A stretch of 64,000 nucleotides of DNA from Paenibacillus caseinilyticus (GTDB lineage: Bacteria > Bacillota > Bacilli > Paenibacillales > NBRC-103111), in the NCBI RefSeq assembly GCF_027533645.1, contig NZ_JAQAGY010000025.1:38856-102855 (forward strand), read 5' to 3'. The translations under genes were made by a program, and so were the position numbers. Below, one piece after another: positions 61,920 through 64,000 of this stretch. Within the stretch, counting starts at the first letter, position 1; every line of letters begins with the position of its first letter. The notes beneath the pieces were generated by a model. That model worked only from the letters and a program-made list of their open reading frames with translations, did no database searches and had not been told where the DNA came from.

Positions 61920-63265
61920 GGACGTCTGCCTCCTTTTTCGATACCGAGTGAGATCATCTCCTGGATTACATCGTAATTACGGAACAGCTTACCGAGCACC
62001 CGGACCACCGTAATGCCGAGCACGAGGTAGAGCAGGCAGAAGAGGACGAGCATAGCATCGACATGGGCCGATGTCGTCGCGGCATCCGACACTTTCATGT
62101 ACCCCCGCAGAATCCAAGGCTGCCGGCCCACTTCGGCGAAGAACCAGCCGAGTTCGATGGTAATCATCGCAAGAGGTCCTGCCAGTAGAATCATGCCTAG
62201 GAGCCACCTGGGGAGAAGATTCCGGCCGCGTGTCCACTTGTTACGAAGAAGATACAGAAAACCGACCAGGGCCAAATACATACCGAATGCGACCTTCAGG
62301 TTAAACAAATAATGAATATACAGCGGGGGGCGCTCGTTCTCCGGAAACTCGTTCAGACCGGTTACCTCTCCATTCGGAGTGCCGTGTGCCAGGATGCTGA
62401 GGCCATAAGGGACCGAAAGACCATATTTAATCTCGTAATTCTCGTTCAGGTAACCTCCAAGCACGAGAGGGGCTCTACGCTCCGTTTCGAAATGCCATTC
62501 GGCCGCAGCCAGCTTCTCCGGCTGGTATTTGGCTAAGAATTTGCCCGACAGGTCACCAATGGTCGCTGTCGCCAGCGAGAAGACGAAGGCCGCTGTCACG
62601 GTGAGTTTCAATGCTTTCTTATAATAGAGGTGGTCGTTGCCCTTCAGCAGCTTGTAAGCCGCAATAGCAGCCAGGATATAAGCGGATGTGGTATAAGAGG
62701 AGGCGAGTACATGGGCCACCTTGGTCGGGGTCGCAGGATTGAACATGGCTGCAAGCGGCTGCAGATTCTTGATGACACCGTCTTCCAGGGTAAAGCCTCT
62801 CGGTGTATTCATAAAAGCGTTCAATGTCGTAATGAAAAACGCCGATGCCGAGGAACCGATCACAATGGGGATCATGAGCAGCAGATGGGTTGTTTTTTTC
62901 TTGAATCGATCCCATGTATAAAGGTAAATCCCCAAAAAGATGGCTTCAATGAAGAATGCGAAGGTCTCAAGGAAGAGGGGAAGCGCTATGGCCTGGCCTG
63001 CGATCTTCATAAAGCTCGGCCACAAGAGGCTTAGTTGAAGGCCAATCGCCGTTCCCGTAACTACGCCGACAGCGACAGTTATGACGAAGCCGCGTGTCCA
63101 GCGCCGGGCCAGCAGTGCATAATGAGGATCACCGGTTCGTATGCCCCGCCATTCGGCAAGGGCGATCATCACGGGAACCCCAACACCTATCGTCGCGAAA
63201 GTAATATGGAAGGCCAAGGTGAGCTCAGTCAGCATACGGCTGTAGAATACCGGATCATAGTGCAT
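61916..63265 (-). CDS. cydA: Cytochrome bd-type quinol oxidase subunit I
   Basis: The 449-residue subunit has nine membrane helices and carries hemes. SRMLTELTLAFHITFATIGV holds a heme-ligand His (residue 20). GTAIGLQLSLLWPSF, LETFAFFIEAIFLGIYLY and the His of TKVAHVLASSYTTSAY follow. The Q-loop (EWHFETERRAPLVLGGY region) is short, as in the Gram-positive type. GWFFAEVGRQPWILRGYMK is a CydA hallmark. It reduces oxygen with quinol at high affinity. GGAGCTGACCACTGA lies before the ATG. The cydC/D transporter genes are not in the window. Confidence 0.95.
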   Translation of the reverse strand: MHYDPVFYSRMLTELTLAFHITFATIGVGVPVMIALAEWRGIRTGDPHYALLARRWTRGFVITVAVGVVTGTAIGLQLSLLWPSFMKIAGQAIALPLFLETFAFFIEAIFLGIYLYTWDRFKKKTTHLLLMIPIVIGSSASAFFITTLNAFMNTPRGFTLEDGVIKNLQPLAAMFNPATPTKVAHVLASSYTTSAYILAAIAAYKLLKGNDHLYYKKALKLTVTAAFVFSLATATIGDLSGKFLAKYQPEKLAAAEWHFETERRAPLVLGGYLNENYEIKYGLSVPYGLSILAHGTPNGEVTGLNEFPENERPPLYIHYLFNLKVAFGMYLALVGFLYLLRNKWTRGRNLLPRWLLGMILLAGPLAMITIELGWFFAEVGRQPWILRGYMKVSDAATTSAHVDAMLVLFCLLYLVLGITVVRVLGKLFRNYDVIQEMISLGIEKGGRRP

Positions 63266-63306
63266 TCAGTGGTCAGCTCCTTTTTCACCCTGTATGAAGG
63301 GTGGAA

Positions 63307-63405
63307 TTACATGAACAAGCGGCGCAGAAAGGCCATAAGCATTACGAACCCGACAATAAACATTAGAATCATCAGGCGCTTCTCGTGCTTTTGATAGGGC
63401 TCCAC
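63307..63405 (-). CDS. 32-residue membrane protein ahead of cydA
   Basis: GTG 63405 is preceded by GGAGGTG with perfect ribosome-site pairing and five-base spacing. The protein reads MEPYQKHEKRLMILMFIVGF, then VMLMAFLRRLFM: a charged head and one membrane helix (residues 11-31). It ends 41 bases before cydA on the same strand. I do not recognise a family. It may be a regulatory or structural small subunit of the bd oxidase, similar in size to CydX or CydS but different in sequence. Confidence 0.72.
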   Translation of the reverse strand: MEPYQKHEKRLMILMFIVGFVMLMAFLRRLFM

Positions 63406-63451
63406 AGTGACACCTCCTACATATACAAAAATGCTTCATTTACGAACCGTA

Positions 63452-63488
63452 GAACCGGAATACCTGTCCCCAGGGTATTCGGCGGTTC
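63452..63488. promoter_or_regulatory. Hairpin in the leader of the cyd operon
   Basis: GAACCG and GAATACC (63452-63464) pair with GGTATTC and CGGTTC (63474-63488) with a two-base bulge. It lies 47 bases before the small ORF. No T tract follows at once on the minus strand, so its role (stability, regulation) is open. Confidence 0.55.
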
Positions 63489-63547
63489 CTTTCAGATGCT
63501 CACTCACCATTAAACGAGAACCTTACCCTTTAATCGTATATCAAATC

Positions 63548-63565
63548 ATGTGATTTATTTCACAT
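63548..63565. promoter_or_regulatory. Fnr/Crp-type or Rex-type operator of the cyd operon
   Basis: TGTGA-N6-TCACA (63549-63564) is a perfect Fnr/Crp half-site pair. The wider 18-base window matches the Rex operator TTGTGAAATATTTCACAA at 14 of 18 positions. Either protein is a known controller of bd oxidase genes in Bacillales. The site is about 145 bases before the small ORF. I cannot fix the promoter. Confidence 0.7.
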
Positions 63566-63650
63566 AATTATGAAGAACTATTGAATAGACTGTGTCAACA
63601 TATTGAAGGCCAATAACGTTTGGCGAGAGAGTATCTTCCAAAATTTTCAC

Positions 63651-63679
63651 TTGAACACTTGATAGAGCTGTGATATATT
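63651..63679 (+). promoter_or_regulatory. rRNA operon promoter P1
   Basis: TTGAAC (63651-63656), 17 bases, TATATT (63674-63679), on the plus strand, divergent from the cyd operon. Confidence 0.65.
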
Positions 63680-63859
63680 AACGTTCGCTGCACTGATAAC
63701 GAGCTTCAACGTTTTACTTGATATCTGCGCTACGGGTATTGCACCCTTGAATGGATACAAAAGACCTTGAATCGTTTATAGAATAATGATAGGTTTACAA
63801 ATCCGCCGATAGTTAGCGGGTGCTCTATAGAAGTTGATTTTTATTTTTAAAAATGAAAC

Positions 63860-63888
63860 TTGCAATTGAGCAGCATGTATGCTACATT
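63860..63888 (+). promoter_or_regulatory. rRNA operon promoter P2
   Basis: TTGCAA (63860-63865), 17 bases, TACATT (63883-63888). Transcription should start at about 63895, 50 bases before the leader motif. Confidence 0.7.
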
Positions 63889-63894
63889 GATTCT

Positions 63895-64000
63895 CGCCGC
63901 TAAGAACCATGGCGAATGCAGTCGAAACGAATTGCCCTTTGAAAACTGAACATCGAGTGAGTGTTAAATATAGAAGCTCAGCAATGAGTTTCTGCCATGC
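63895..64000 (+). other. Leader of an rRNA operon (16S beyond window)
   Basis: CCCTTTGAAAACTGAACATC (63936-63955) is the boxA-like leader motif found before 16S rRNA and in the 16S-23S spacer of Bacillus and Paenibacillus. With the two tandem promoters just upstream it indicates a 16S gene starting after position 64000. The interval 63680-63859 between the promoters shows no gene. Confidence 0.75.

Overview
The window is a piece of Gram-positive chromosome, most likely from a GC-rich Paenibacillus or a close relative. The reasons are three S-layer-homology (SLH) proteins, sporulation genes (a YdcC-type lipoprotein, cmpA), T-box and CIRCE control, two AGGAGG-type ribosome sites per kilobase or so, and two blocks with Bacillus subtilis gene order: ydiF-moaC-tatA-tatC-groES-groEL and ydcC-alr-ndoAI-ndoA-tex-cmpA-sprT-tRNAs. 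The species is an inference from style and synteny, not from a search.

Layout. 1-1932: T-box leader and leuA. 1990-2345: a dense cluster of DnaA boxes. 2397-5193: a PPK2-type kinase and a convergent ABC-F ATPase. 5503-9510: folate ligase, three molybdenum-cofactor genes, and tatA/tatC. 9662-11864: the groES-groEL operon with a sigma-A promoter and CIRCE operator. 12027-16932: a SWIM zinc-finger protein, a large Snf2 helicase and a small basic protein in one coupled operon. 17052-33080: two secreted SLH proteins followed by a very AT-rich surface-glycan locus (ligase/oligosaccharyltransferase-like protein, Wzz, flippase, four glycosyltransferases, Wzy polymerase, mannose-1-P guanylyltransferase, priming transferase). 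33261-40822: the ydcC-to-sprT block. 40841-43197: four different tRNA genes plus a second near-identical tRNA-Leu, enclosing a flavin-reductase-like gene and a decayed manganese catalase. 43313-48806: a zinc-ribbon membrane protein, GDPD, a third SLH protein, a DUF2621-like protein, endonuclease IV and PurU. 49059-52125: GlnR/TnrA-type boxes and assimilatory nitrite reductase nasDE. 52603-60689: transketolase, PpnP, an unusual dehydrogenase-PilZ fusion, pgi, YvyE, a TetR regulator and small proteins. 60775-63405: a cytochrome bd operon with two very small membrane proteins. 63651-64000: tandem promoters and the leader of an rRNA operon whose 16S gene must start just beyond the end.

How it works together. 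The most interesting unit is 17052-33080. Both SLH proteins carry clusters of Val-Tyr dipeptides just after the signal peptide, and they lie directly beside a membrane protein with a Wzy_C-type core and a TPR tail, of the kind that moves lipid-linked glycans onto S-layer protein. With the flippase, polymerase, chain-length protein, glycosyltransferases and priming enzyme this could be a complete S-layer tyrosine O-glycosylation system; that is a hypothesis. The island is foreign in composition, and its right edge appears to fall inside the last gene, at about 32985.

Other points worth a second look are the DnaA-box cluster near ydiF (B. subtilis has one in the same neighbourhood), a 3-hydroxyisobutyrate-type dehydrogenase fused to an intact c-di-GMP-binding PilZ motif, a 32-residue membrane protein with a strong ribosome site ahead of cydA, a CydS-like subunit, a 9 x 39 bp in-frame minisatellite in the YdcC homologue, and a manganese catalase gene broken by two internal deletions. 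I saw no insertion sequence, prophage or CRISPR array.
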